Below the pieces are notes generated by a model that was given only the letters and a program-made list of their open reading frames with translations, had not been told where the DNA came from and did no database searches. Shown piece by piece: positions 26,264 through 35,066 of a stretch of DNA of 64,000 bases. This DNA comes from Kribbella sp. NBC_00382 (GTDB taxonomy: Bacteria > Actinomycetota > Actinomycetes > Propionibacteriales > Kribbellaceae). The translations under genes were made by a program, and so were the position numbers. The stretch spans positions 124,001-188,000 of the forward strand of contig NZ_CP107954.1 in assembly GCF_036067295.1 (NCBI RefSeq), in the 5' to 3' direction. Numbering within the stretch: position 1 is the stretch's first letter; each line of letters opens with the position of its first letter.

Positions 26264-27932
26264 GACGGAGACAATGTATCCAGAAGTACCGGTACTAGTC
26301 GTCGGCGGAGGTAGCGTCGGCCTGCTCACCGCGGCCCTCCTCGCCCACCACGGCGTCCCCGCGGTACTAGTCGAACGCCGGTCCGGCCCATCGATCCATC
26401 CACGCGCGACCGGCATCGGAGCCCGTACCGTCGAGATCCTCCGCGAACTCGGGCTCGACAAGGCCGCGGACGCCGTCGCGGTCGACCTCCAGGGCGCCGG
26501 CGCCGTGGGCAAAGCGGTGGCGCGGACCGTCGTCGAGATGGGTGCAGGCGACGTCGCGACCGTCCCCATGCCCACCTCGCCCGCCGGCGAACTGGACGTG
26601 ACGCCCTTCAAGCTGCGTGGCGTCTGCGCTCAGGACCGGCTCGACACCGTGGTCGCGGCCGACCTCGTACGCCGGGGAGCCGACCTGCGCTGGTCGACCA
26701 ACCTGGTCGCCATCAAGCAGGACTCCAACGGGGTCGACGTCGAACTGGAAGGCCCCGACGGCCGCTACTCGCTGCGGTGCCAGCGGGTCGTCGCCGCGGA
26801 CGGCGGGCACAGCGCGGTACGGACCGCGCTCGGCATCGGTACCTCCGGAGCGGGCGACCTGGGCAAGTCGATGATCAATATCCTGTTCCGCGCCGACCTC
26901 CGACCACACCTGCAGGGAACGTCCTTCGGCACCTGCACGATCACCACGCCCGACGCGCCCGGCCTGCTGGTCACGGTGGACGGCGAGTCGACCTGGGTCT
27001 TCCACGTGGCCTGCGATGTCGACGCCGGCGAACGCCCCGAGGACTTCACGCACGAACGCTGCATCACGATCATCCGGGCGGCCGTGGGTGATCCCGGCCT
27101 CGGCGTCGAGATCCGCAGCGTACTTCCGTGGCGACCCCGGAGCTCGCTGGCCGATCGGTTCGCCGTCGGCCGGGTGTTCCTCGTCGGGGATGCCGCGCAT
27201 ACCGTGTCGCCGCTGGGCGCGTTCGGGCTCAACACCGGCGTCGCCGATGCCCACAACCTGGCGTGGAAGCTGGCCGCTGTGCACCACGGTGAGGCAGGCG
27301 CCGGTCTGCTCGACACCTACGCGCAGGAACGCGAGCCGGTCGCGGCGGCGACGCTGGACCAGGCAATGCGCAGAGTCGCCGACCCCCAACTGCATTGGGG
27401 CCGTGGACCCGAGGCCGACGCGGCGAGGGCGGCTGCGGGTGTTTGGGCGGCGCCAGTCGTGCACCTCGGCCAGCGGTACGACTCGGCCGCCATCGTCGAT
27501 CCACGGCCGGAACTCCCTTCCACAGTTGACCTTGCGGCGGCTCTGGACGGTACGCCGGGCTCGCGGGTCCCCCATGCGTGGGTCGACGGGGTCTCGACGC
27601 TAGACCTCGTCGCGTCCCGGTGGACCCTGCTGGTTGGTCCCGCGGCCGACCAGTGGTTCGCAGCTGCGGCCGAGCTGGGCGTACCGGCGTACCGGGTCTC
27701 TGCGCCGTGGCTGACCGACGACGGCGCCCTGCTCGTACGACCGGACGCGATCGTCGCGATGCGGGTCACCGACCCAACCCCGGACCCAACACGCTTCCTC
27801 GCCACCGCCCTGAACCAACTACTAGCCAGGCCGATCACCTCAGAGTCCTTGCAGGTGGTCGATTTCGTTGAGAGACACGACCTGGTGACTGAAGTGAGTG
27901 TCGTTGCGCAGCAGAGTCGTAATACTCCCTGA
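26262..27932 (+). CDS. FAD-dependent aromatic monooxygenase (class A, PheA/TfdB type)
   Basis: A 556-residue flavoprotein hydroxylase. FAD-binding GxGxxG motif is VLVVGGGSVGLLTAALLAHHG near the N terminus, with the RATGIGARTVEILRELGL helix. The second FAD motif is DGGHSAVRTALGIG and the GD motif is GRVFLVGDAAHTVSPLGAFGLNTGVADAHNLAWKLA. The C-terminal thioredoxin-like domain is present. Such enzymes hydroxylate phenols, polyketides or antibiotics such as rifampicin or tetracycline. The divergent TetR gene argues for an inducible detoxifying role. The start ATG overlaps a palindrome. The last about 31 codons run antisense over the convergent phosphatase gene. Confidence 0.9.
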   Translation: MTETMYPEVPVLVVGGGSVGLLTAALLAHHGVPAVLVERRSGPSIHPRATGIGARTVEILRELGLDKAADAVAVDLQGAGAVGKAVARTVVEMGAGDVATVPMPTSPAGELDVTPFKLRGVCAQDRLDTVVAADLVRRGADLRWSTNLVAIKQDSNGVDVELEGPDGRYSLRCQRVVAADGGHSAVRTALGIGTSGAGDLGKSMINILFRADLRPHLQGTSFGTCTITTPDAPGLLVTVDGESTWVFHVACDVDAGERPEDFTHERCITIIRAAVGDPGLGVEIRSVLPWRPRSSLADRFAVGRVFLVGDAAHTVSPLGAFGLNTGVADAHNLAWKLAAVHHGEAGAGLLDTYAQEREPVAAATLDQAMRRVADPQLHWGRGPEADAARAAAGVWAAPVVHLGQRYDSAAIVDPRPELPSTVDLAAALDGTPGSRVPHAWVDGVSTLDLVASRWTLLVGPAADQWFAAAAELGVPAYRVSAPWLTDDGALLVRPDAIVAMRVTDPTPDPTRFLATALNQLLARPITSESLQVVDFVERHDLVTEVSVVAQQSRNTP

Positions 27933-28469
27933 CTTGAGCGGGAAGAAGCCCCGATCGGTAGCCATCATCGGCATCCCGATCCAGGCCGCGATCAGATAGC
28001 TCGACGCGGATCCGTGGGACACCACGATCTGGTTGGCGACCGGCCGACGAATGATGTCATCGAGCGCCGGATACAACCGCTCAACCAACGCCAGCCGAGT
28101 CTCCGCACCAGCCGGCCCATCGTGATGCCCAAGCCGATCTCCGTACTCCGGCAACGGAACCCGCCGCTCCTCAAGCCAAGCCTGCGGCCGCCCATCAGCC
28201 TCCCCGTTAGACCTCTCCCGAAGCCGAGCATCAACCTGTACGCCGACCGAGAACCGGCAAGCAATCCGCTCCGCCGTCTGACTGGCCCGCCGCAAATCGG
28301 AAGAGTAAACCTCAACCGCCTCCGACCCGATCCTGCCCGCCAACACCGAGCCAATCCGCTCAGCCTGCAACAACCCACGACCCGTCAACTCCGAGTCGTA
28401 CCAACCTCCGACCAGCCCGTCGACGTGATGCTGCGCCTCAGCATGCGTCACCAAGTAGATGCGTCTCAC
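27840..28469 (-). CDS. Histidine phosphatase family protein
   Basis: A 209-residue phosphoglycerate-mutase-like phosphatase. The expected RHG motif is THA: RRIYLVTHAEAQHHVDG. The catalytic His is kept but the Arg is replaced by Thr, seen also in some family members. Later elements are YDSELTGRGLLQAERIG, EVYSSDLRRASQTAERIA, DARLRERSNGEADG and VVSHGSASSYLIAAWIG with the second histidine. GTG 28469 overlaps the stop of the upstream EEP nuclease gene (GTGA), so both are in one operon. Its 3' end overlaps the convergent monooxygenase gene by 93 bases. Substrate unknown. Confidence 0.85.
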   Translation of the reverse strand: MRRIYLVTHAEAQHHVDGLVGGWYDSELTGRGLLQAERIGSVLAGRIGSEAVEVYSSDLRRASQTAERIACRFSVGVQVDARLRERSNGEADGRPQAWLEERRVPLPEYGDRLGHHDGPAGAETRLALVERLYPALDDIIRRPVANQIVVSHGSASSYLIAAWIGMPMMATDRGFFPLKSGSITTLLRNDTHFSHQVVSLNEIDHLQGL

Positions 28470-29530
28470 TTCGGTACTGCGATCGTCGTGATGACGGCCC
28501 GGTGGTCGGAGCCTTCCATCTCGTAGGTCTGGAACTTGCCGGGGAGGATTCCGTCGGAGATGACGACGTGGTCGATCTGGGTGCGGAACAGCACCGGGCG
28601 GTTGGCCGGCCAGGTGCCTTGGAAGCCTTCGCCTACCGACGGGCCGACGCTCTTGCAGTGGCGGCCGAGGGCGGCTCGGAAGTCCGCGTGGTCGACGGTT
28701 GCGTTGAAGTCGCCGGCCACCACAGTCGGGGAGTCCGCCGCGCACCAGTCCTTGACGACCTGCAGGTCCTGCTTCCAGATCGTCACGTCCTTCGGGAGCG
28801 GCGGATACCCGTGGTACGCGATCAGCCGGAGCTTCCCCAGGTTGCCGCCGGTGATGATGATGTGGCCGAACTGGGTCGTGGTCTGCTGAACCGGCCCGAT
28901 CGTCGTCGCGCCGGGGTCGCCGGCGCCGGGTTTCGTCGTACTGGGTTGCTGGGAGTTGACCCGGCCGGTGTCGAGCTTCTCCGAGTCGAAGTGGACGTTG
29001 CCGAGCTCGGCCGAGACCAGCACGCTGGTGGCGCTCTCGACCTCGGCGTTGGCCTGCTGGGTGTAGCCGTAGTAATGCAGTCCCTTGAGCTGAGCCTCGA
29101 TCTGCTGCCGTACGTCGACCTGTGCCTCGGGCAACGAAACGATGTCCGGCCGGTGCGCGGTGATCAGCTTGGCCACCTCGCCGGGATCCGCTCCTCCACC
29201 CAGCACATTGGCGACCATCACCGTCAGCGCCCGGGTACCGGCCGGCGGCGGCGTCGGATCGGAGAACTTCCGCGGCGCCAGCAGCCCGCCACCAACGAGG
29301 GCCAGCAGGATCACCAGGCCGGCCGCGATCCGCCAGTTCCAGCGGAACAGCATCGCCAACCCGAGTACCAGGACAAGTACCAGGAGCTGCGGACGGAACG
29401 CCACCACCTGCGTGAACGGCGTGACCTCGTCGAGCCCGTACAGCTCCGGATACAGCGGCAGGGCAACCACCAGCAGGAACAACACCGACAGCACGACCCG
29501 CCGCAGGTTCCAAGCCGCATCAGTATCCAT
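28466..29530 (-). CDS. Membrane-anchored endonuclease/exonuclease/phosphatase (EEP) protein
   Basis: A 354-residue protein with three N-terminal transmembrane segments (LSVLFLLVVALPLYPELYG, VVAFRPQLLVLVLVLGLAMLF and AAGLVILLALVGGGLLAP), followed by an EEP catalytic domain outside the membrane: LTVMVANVLGGGA, DIVSLPEAQ, the metal/acid motif VVAGDFNATVDHADFR and the final SDHRAVITTIAVPK with SDH. Such exported phosphodiesterases act on lipids, DNA or unknown phosphoesters. ATG 29530 is preferred, with AGGGTGGGG just upstream. The histidine phosphatase gene overlaps its stop, so the two may process one phosphorylated substrate in turn. Confidence 0.88.
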   Translation of the reverse strand: MDTDAAWNLRRVVLSVLFLLVVALPLYPELYGLDEVTPFTQVVAFRPQLLVLVLVLGLAMLFRWNWRIAAGLVILLALVGGGLLAPRKFSDPTPPPAGTRALTVMVANVLGGGADPGEVAKLITAHRPDIVSLPEAQVDVRQQIEAQLKGLHYYGYTQQANAEVESATSVLVSAELGNVHFDSEKLDTGRVNSQQPSTTKPGAGDPGATTIGPVQQTTTQFGHIIITGGNLGKLRLIAYHGYPPLPKDVTIWKQDLQVVKDWCAADSPTVVAGDFNATVDHADFRAALGRHCKSVGPSVGEGFQGTWPANRPVLFRTQIDHVVISDGILPGKFQTYEMEGSDHRAVITTIAVPK

Positions 29531-29608
29531 ACCCCACCCTGAAGGTCTAGTCGCTGTATGTCGCCGAGCGGTAGCGTTCACCGCGCCCTGTGTCCCGAGG
29601 AGGTTGCT

Positions 29609-29881
29609 GTGTCCAAACTTGCCGCGGTCAGACCCGCGTACTGGATCGCCGGCGTTCTGCTGGCGGTCTCGGTGGTCGTACCGCTTCTAGTCTCCACCTA
29701 CGCCAAAGACGAACCCCGATTGTGGGGTTTTCCGTTCTTCTACTGGTACCAGCTGCTCTGGGTCTTCATCTCCGCGATCACGGTGAGCATCTCGTACCGG
29801 CTGGTGACGCGCGAGGAGCGTAGGCGACGGGCCGATGCAGGCCTCGACGCCGGGTCGAGCCGGAAGGAGGGCGACCGATGA
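29609..29881 (+). CDS. DUF3311 small membrane protein, partner of MctP
   Basis: A 90-residue protein with two hydrophobic segments (YWIAGVLLAVSVVVPLLVS and FFYWYQLLWVFISAITVSISYRLV) and a basic/acidic tail. GTG 29609 has GAGGAGG five bases upstream. It is the DUF3311 protein that typically precedes a sodium:solute symporter of the MctP group, and the downstream ATG overlaps its stop by four bases. In the homologous SSS pairs (for example YhdT-PanF) the small subunit likely helps assembly or function of the transporter; here this is inference. Confidence 0.9.
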   Translation: MSKLAAVRPAYWIAGVLLAVSVVVPLLVSTYAKDEPRLWGFPFFYWYQLLWVFISAITVSISYRLVTREERRRRADAGLDAGSSRKEGDR

Positions 29882-31533
29882 ACACCGAAGTCAACTGGGT
29901 CCAGCTGATCATCGTCGTCGTCATCTTCATCGCCGTCACCGTGATGGGCTTCATGGCCGCGCGCTGGCGCCGGTCGGGTGAGCTCGACAGCCTGGACGAG
30001 TGGGGTCTGGGTGGCCGTGGCTTCGGCACCTTCATCACCTGGTTCCTGCTCGGCGGGGACCTCTACACGGCGTACACGTTCGTCGCCGTACCGGCCGCGA
30101 TGTACGCGACGGGTGCGATCAGCGGCTTCTTCGCGGTGCCGTACACAATCGTGGTTTACCCGATCATCTTCATCTTCATGTCGCGGCTGTGGTCGGTCGC
30201 GCATCGGAACGGGTACGTGACCCCGGCTGACTTCGTCGGCGGCCGGTACGGAAGCCGCGGTCTCTCGCTGGCCGTGGCAGTCACCGGCATCCTGGCGACG
30301 ATGCCGTACATCGCGCTGCAGCTGGTCGGTATGCAGGCGGTCTTCGAGACGATGGGCCTGGGCGGCAGCAACACGCTCGCCAAGGACCTGCCGCTGCTGA
30401 TCGCGTTCGCCGTCCTGGCGGCGTACACGTACTCGTCCGGCCTGCGCGCGCCGGCCATGATCGCGTTCGTCAAGGACGGCCTGATCTACCTGGTGATCGC
30501 CGTCGCGATCATCTACCTGCCGCACGCGCTCGGCGGCTGGGACACCATCTTCGACGCCGCCAAGACGAAGCTGGCGACGCCGAACCCGGCCACCGGAAAA
30601 CCGACCGGCGCCTTCATTCCTGGTGAAGCCGGGTACTCGGCGTACTGGACGCTGGCCCTCGGCTCGGCGATGGCGCTGTTCATGTACCCGCATTCCGTGA
30701 CGGCCGTACTGTCCACCAAGAACCGAAACGTCGTCCGCCGGAACGCGGCCATCCTGCCGGCCTATTCGCTGCTGCTCGGATTGCTCGCCCTGCTCGGATT
30801 CATGGCGATCACCGCAAAGGTCAACATCAAGGGCCTGGACGGGCTAGCGAACCCGCAACTCGCGATTCCGCGGTTGTTCGACCAGGAATTCCCGGCCTGG
30901 TTCGCCGGTATCGCCTTCGCGGCGATCGCGGTGGGCGCGCTGGTCCCGGCGGCGATCATGTCGATCGCGGCGGCCAACCTGTTCACCCGCAACATCTACC
31001 GGGACTTCCTGAAGAAGGATGCGACCCCGGCGCAGGAGGCCAAGGTCTCCAAGCTCGCCTCGCTGCTGGTGAAGTTCGGCGCGCTGATCTTCGTGCTCGG
31101 GATGGACAAGACCATCTCGCTCAACCTGCAGCTGCTCGGCGGGATCTGGATCCTGCAGACCTTCCCGGCGATCGTGGTCGGCCTGTTCACCCGGTGGTTC
31201 CACCGCTGGGCGCTGCTGGCCGGCTGGGCGGTGGCGATGGTGTTCGGCACCATCTCGGCGTACAACGTGGTCAACCCGGCGACGAAGAAGCACTTCGGCG
31301 GTTCGCTGGCGAACTTCCCGTTCACCGAGAAGCAGGTCTACATCGGGCTCACCGCTGTCTCGATCAACCTGGTGGTGACGGTCGTCCTGACGCTGATCCT
31401 GCGGGCGCTCAAGATTGCCGAGGGCGTGGACTCCACACACCCGACCGACTACCTGGCCGACGCGGGCGATCCCGGGGTGAAGGACCTGCCGGATCTGCTC
31501 GACGAGGGTGGCGCGGCGCCTGCCAAGGCGTAG
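29878..31533 (+). CDS. MctP-like sodium:solute symporter (monocarboxylate uptake)
   Basis: A 551-residue SSS-family transporter with about thirteen membrane segments. Characteristic stretches include DEWGLGGRGFGTFITWFLLGGDLYTAYTFVAVPAAMYATG, NGYVTPADFVGGRYG, ATMPYIALQLVGMQAVFE and FAGIAFAAIAVGALVPAAIMSIAAANLFTRN. These are features of MctP-type permeases that take up lactate, pyruvate and short-chain acids. The C-terminal tail is acidic. Overlap with the DUF3311 gene shows a two-gene operon. No sensor kinase or carboxylate-metabolism gene lies next to it. Substrate is inferred from family only. Confidence 0.9.
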   Translation: MNTEVNWVQLIIVVVIFIAVTVMGFMAARWRRSGELDSLDEWGLGGRGFGTFITWFLLGGDLYTAYTFVAVPAAMYATGAISGFFAVPYTIVVYPIIFIFMSRLWSVAHRNGYVTPADFVGGRYGSRGLSLAVAVTGILATMPYIALQLVGMQAVFETMGLGGSNTLAKDLPLLIAFAVLAAYTYSSGLRAPAMIAFVKDGLIYLVIAVAIIYLPHALGGWDTIFDAAKTKLATPNPATGKPTGAFIPGEAGYSAYWTLALGSAMALFMYPHSVTAVLSTKNRNVVRRNAAILPAYSLLLGLLALLGFMAITAKVNIKGLDGLANPQLAIPRLFDQEFPAWFAGIAFAAIAVGALVPAAIMSIAAANLFTRNIYRDFLKKDATPAQEAKVSKLASLLVKFGALIFVLGMDKTISLNLQLLGGIWILQTFPAIVVGLFTRWFHRWALLAGWAVAMVFGTISAYNVVNPATKKHFGGSLANFPFTEKQVYIGLTAVSINLVVTVVLTLILRALKIAEGVDSTHPTDYLADAGDPGVKDLPDLLDEGGAAPAKA

Positions 31534-31599
31534 TAGGTAGAACACAGAAAGTGTTTGCTCCGACACGCTAAGGAGTCGGGTACGCCGATTTGACGGGCC

Positions 31600-32202
31600 A
31601 TGGCGGGCAGAATCACCAGGATGTTGCTGGTTCTGCTCGTCATGCTGCTCGCCGCGGGGGCAGCACTGCTGACAGGCGGGCATCTGAGCGATCTGGCCGA
31701 CAACAGGCTCACTGGCCTGCACTGGCTCGCCGCAGCCGCCACAGGGCAGGTACTGGGCTCTCTGACCGGCGGTGTCGCCTACCCGATGGGCCTGGTCGGC
31801 TCGGCCGTCTGCATAGCCGTCTTCCTCCGCCTGAACCTCCGGCGCCCCGGTGTGGCCCTACTGGCCGCCGGCTTCACCTGCAACGCCCTAGTAGTCGCCC
31901 TGAACGGCGCCATGCCCGTCTCCCTGGCAACCCTCGCCCGAGCCGGTATCACCGGCTTCACCGAGGACCCGCGCCACGAGCTGGTCGATGCCTCTACCCG
32001 ACTCCACTGGCTCGGGGACGTAGTACCAGTCGCCCTACCCGGCCTAGGCCAAGCAGTAAGCCCAGGCGACGTCCTGATAGCCGCCGGCGCCGGCCTCCTC
32101 CTGTACGCCGGAATGGGAGGCACCGGCCACATCCCGGTCGATCCGCCGCCCAGCTGGTCGGACCTAGAAGCGAAACCCCCGGCCGACCACCCGGCGAAGT
32201 GA
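31600..32202 (+). CDS. DUF5317 membrane protein
   Basis: A 200-residue integral membrane protein with about five hydrophobic segments (MLLVLLVMLLAAGAALLTGG, LVGSAVCIAVFLRLNL, GVALLAAGFTCNALVVALNGAMPV and VSPGDVLIAAGAGLLLYAG). The pattern WLGDVVPVALPG then SPGDVLIAAG, preceded by a polar HELVDASTRL loop, is typical of DUF5317. This family is often beside HD-GYP genes in actinobacteria, and here the convergent gene is an HD-domain protein; their 3' ends overlap by 39 bases. ATG 31600 is used; an ATG at 31621 is an alternative. Function unknown. Confidence 0.82.
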   Translation: MAGRITRMLLVLLVMLLAAGAALLTGGHLSDLADNRLTGLHWLAAAATGQVLGSLTGGVAYPMGLVGSAVCIAVFLRLNLRRPGVALLAAGFTCNALVVALNGAMPVSLATLARAGITGFTEDPRHELVDASTRLHWLGDVVPVALPGLGQAVSPGDVLIAAGAGLLLYAGMGGTGHIPVDPPPSWSDLEAKPPADHPAK

Positions 32203-33447
32203 CTCGACCACGACCGGGTCGTACTCCGCGCCGATGCCCAGGCCGACGTTCTCCATCGCCTTGCCGGGAGTCTGACCGCTCCCCTCCCCCACCAACTGCT
32301 CATAGGCGAGAGCCACGTTGACGATCCCGCTCTCCACCGGGATGTCCGGGTTGCTGGCCCGCCCCTGCCGGTACGGATCGTTGGAGTGCCGCACAATCTC
32401 CGCGACGTGATCCAGCACCCCCGACCGCTCGATGATCGAAGCCCCGATCTCAGCAGCCTGCTGCCGCTCCTCCCGGCTCCGCAGCAACGACGCCCCACCC
32501 GGACTGGGATCCGCCAGCGCCAACTGCCCCACCCCCGACAGCAGCGCCGCGTACTCCAACGCCTCCATCCGAGCCGGCGTCAGCCCCAGATCGTTCCCGA
32601 TCGCCACCGCCAGACTCGCAGTCCGCGCATTCTGCCCCGGACTACTGAACCCAGCGATCTCCGTACTACGAGCCATCGACCGAACAGTCGTCCGGTACGT
32701 CCGCTGAGCCGACGCAAACCGCCGAAACGCAAACTGAGTCAACAACAACGGCACCACCACCAGCGGTACCGCCCACAACCCGATCAACGATGCTCCGGCC
32801 GCCAGCAGCACCCCGCCCAAGCCCATCGCCATCCCGATCCGGCCCATGACCGCGAGCTCGTCCCTCAATGCGGCAGGAAAGGGCCTGTTGTACCGTTCCG
32901 TCGCCTGGCCTGCCCCTACCAGCGCGTCCATGACACCCGCGCTCAACACGGACAGCACCATCGCGAACACCAACGGGACACCTCGGTGCCAGGTCAGGTT
33001 CCAGACGAATCCGTTCGGTACCAACGCGGCGAACACCGCAGCGGCGCAGGCGACCGAGATCACCCGGCGACTGGAGACCACCAGGTCCCACCACAGCCCG
33101 GAGATCGCCCTTGGCAGGATCCCCGCCATGGTTGCGACCCAGACCACTGCGACGATCTGCGCGACATCCGGCGCGACCGCGACGTCCGACCCGCGCAGCA
33201 TCGCGTAGCCCAAGGCCGCACTCGTCGCGATCGGCGCCCGGTTCCGGCTCCGATCCACCTTGAACTGCACCATCTCGCCGATGGCGACCAAAGCCCCCAT
33301 CGTGGCCGCGAAAGGCCACTCCGTCACGCCGTGCCGCGCAGTGACCAGCAAAGCGACGAGCCCCAGGCCGCAGCCCGCCACGACGATCACCACGCCGCTG
33401 CCGAACCGTCGCAACTCGAGCCCTTCGCTGCCTGTGTTCGTCGTCAT
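32164..33447 (-). CDS. Membrane protein with degenerate HD domain
   Basis: A 427-residue protein. The N-terminal half has about seven or eight membrane segments of the MASE-like type (VIVVAGCGLGLVALLVTA to LIGLWAVPLVVVPLLLT). The C-terminal half is an HD-domain fold with the catalytic set lost: the first motif is GQNARTASLAVAIGNDLGL (His to Gln), the HD pair in LLHDVGK is LLSGVGQ, and the HHE motif is RHSND. It starts four bases inside the upstream HD-GYP gene (ATGA overlap), and the two proteins share the same architecture, so it is a paralogue turned into a likely binding or regulatory partner. Confidence 0.88.
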   Translation of the reverse strand: MTTNTGSEGLELRRFGSGVVIVVAGCGLGLVALLVTARHGVTEWPFAATMGALVAIGEMVQFKVDRSRNRAPIATSAALGYAMLRGSDVAVAPDVAQIVAVVWVATMAGILPRAISGLWWDLVVSSRRVISVACAAAVFAALVPNGFVWNLTWHRGVPLVFAMVLSVLSAGVMDALVGAGQATERYNRPFPAALRDELAVMGRIGMAMGLGGVLLAAGASLIGLWAVPLVVVPLLLTQFAFRRFASAQRTYRTTVRSMARSTEIAGFSSPGQNARTASLAVAIGNDLGLTPARMEALEYAALLSGVGQLALADPSPGGASLLRSREERQQAAEIGASIIERSGVLDHVAEIVRHSNDPYRQGRASNPDIPVESGIVNVALAYEQLVGEGSGQTPGKAMENVGLGIGAEYDPVVVESLRRVVGRGFRF

Positions 33448-34793
33448 GCAGGTCCTGCCGCTGATCCGGATGCGCCGCCACCACTACCGAGACTGAGATC
33501 GTCGTGATCGATACCCGTGGACAGGTTCGCGTCCGGCGCGGGTTGCTCGGCTGCCGCGGCCTGCCAGCCCTGGGCCCGGATCACCGATACGAAGGCATCG
33601 ACCAGGTCCGGGTCGAAGTGCGAGTAGCGGTCCTGGTTGAGGATCGCGAGCGTTTCGTCCACGCTCCGGGCGGCTCGGTAGGAACGCGTCGAGGTGAGGC
33701 AGTCGAAGGCGTCCACGATGCCGATGATCCGGGCGAAGTAGGGGATGTTGACCCCGCTCAACCCCGCCGGATAGCCGGTGCCGTCGAACTTCTCGTGATG
33801 GTGCAGGACCGCGGACTTCACTTCTTCCAGGAAGGGAATGTTGCCGATCAACTCGACCCCTCGCGCCGGATGCAGGCGGATCGCGTCCATCTCGGAGTCG
33901 TCCAGCCGCCCGGGCTTCCTGATGATGCTGGTCGGCACCCCGACCTTTCCGACGTCATGGAGCAGGCCGGCGTGCTCGAGGGCTTGTTGCCTGTCCTCCG
34001 GCAGCCCGAGCCTGCGGCCGAGCATGCCGACGCCTTCGCTGACCCGCTCGGAGTGACCACGGGTGTACAGGTCCTTGGTCTCGATGATCTGGATGAAGGC
34101 GCGCATGGTGGCTGCCTGGGCATCCCGCTCGACCTCGTACTGCCGCAGCGCCCAGCGGGCGAGAACCATCGGGACGAGCACCAGCAAGCTGGCCAGCGGC
34201 CCGAGCCCGCCCAGCCACGTGACCGCGAGCAGTAGCCCGAGGCATCCATAGCCGAGCATCGGCGCGAAGGTCGGTGCGACGACCTGGGTGATGAAGTCCA
34301 GCGGCCGTGACCTGCCGTCGATCCAGATGACCATGCAGACCAGCGCGGCGTTGACCAGCTGATGGGCAACGGTCGCAGCGACCGTTGCCACGACAACGTG
34401 CGGAACAGCCCGTAGTGCTGCGTCCCCCGTCGGAGCACCTACGAGACTGTAGGCGAGACCGCCGGCCGCAGCAGCCGGAACACGTTGAGCACCATTGAAG
34501 ATCCTGCGGATCAGTGGAACCGGGTTACGCGCCTGGGCGGCATATCCAAAGATCGACGCGATGATCGCGACCCACGGACCAGCCAACACGTACACCGCGG
34601 TCAGAACGATCGAATCAAGCGAAAGGTAATGCTGACGGGACAACCCGAACTTGACGAAGCCGGCACCGAGCATGAGCGCGCAAAGCTCGGCGAGCAATGC
34701 TGCATTGTCGATCCGCCCCACCGAGACGGCGATCAACGCAATGGAGAGGATGGCCGTCGCGGAGACGGCGACACGAAGCATCCCTGCTCTCAT
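33444..34793 (-). CDS. Membrane HD-GYP phosphodiesterase
   Basis: A 449-residue protein with an N-terminal membrane domain of about eight segments followed by a complete HD-GYP domain: TRGHSERVSEGVGMLGRRLGLP, AGLLHDVGKVGVPTSII, HPARGVELIGNIPFLEEVKSAVLHHHEKFDGTGYPAGLSG and IVDAFDCLTSTRSYR. All metal and HD-GYP residues are present, so it should hydrolyse cyclic-di-GMP or a related cyclic dinucleotide. The start ATG 34793 has a poor ribosome binding site, while an 8-codon ORF with a near-perfect site lies 37 bases upstream. The degenerate paralogue is translationally coupled downstream. A Ser/Gly/Ala-rich tail ends the protein. Confidence 0.92.
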   Translation of the reverse strand: MRAGMLRVAVSATAILSIALIAVSVGRIDNAALLAELCALMLGAGFVKFGLSRQHYLSLDSIVLTAVYVLAGPWVAIIASIFGYAAQARNPVPLIRRIFNGAQRVPAAAAGGLAYSLVGAPTGDAALRAVPHVVVATVAATVAHQLVNAALVCMVIWIDGRSRPLDFITQVVAPTFAPMLGYGCLGLLLAVTWLGGLGPLASLLVLVPMVLARWALRQYEVERDAQAATMRAFIQIIETKDLYTRGHSERVSEGVGMLGRRLGLPEDRQQALEHAGLLHDVGKVGVPTSIIRKPGRLDDSEMDAIRLHPARGVELIGNIPFLEEVKSAVLHHHEKFDGTGYPAGLSGVNIPYFARIIGIVDAFDCLTSTRSYRAARSVDETLAILNQDRYSHFDPDLVDAFVSVIRAQGWQAAAAEQPAPDANLSTGIDHDDLSLGSGGGASGSAAGPA

Positions 34794-34829
34794 GAACCAT
34801 CCATCCAGCGCATGGCTCTCAGTATGCCG

Positions 34830-34856
34830 TTACCAGTCCCAAGTATCACCAGCCAT
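34830..34856 (-). CDS. Micro-ORF with near-perfect ribosome binding site upstream of HD-GYP
   Basis: An 8-residue frame encoding MAGDTWDW followed by TAA. GGAGGTGA, an eight-base match to the 16S rRNA anti-SD, lies seven bases before the ATG. This is one of the strongest sites in the window, whereas the HD-GYP gene 36 bases downstream has none. The peptide holds two tryptophans and two aspartates. It may be a leader peptide whose translation sets expression of the HD-GYP operon, or a signal peptide in its own right. The frame is open further upstream (to an ATG at 34952), giving a Cys-rich longer version, but the internal start has the ribosome site. Confidence 0.5.
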   Translation of the reverse strand: MAGDTWDW

Positions 34857-35066
34857 GTTCAGCTCACCTCCCATCAGCTTCGCGGTCTTGCACCGGGGTA
34901 GCCGGCACAGGGGGCAGACAGCACATCGCTGACTCGTCAATATTTTGCTCATCAGGCGCGCGCCGAAACACTGTAAGCCAGACCGTGACCCGCCGCACTG
35001 TGGCGAACACACCGTCGTGGTATGAGAGACTGTGACTCTTTGCAGTTGTTACAAGGAGGCTTTCAA

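Noticed and set aside
28470..29513. Upstream extension of the histidine phosphatase frame as one 557-codon gene
   Set aside because: The extra part lies out of frame over the EEP nuclease gene, has no domain, and the GTG at 28469 overlaps the nuclease stop as in a normal operon.
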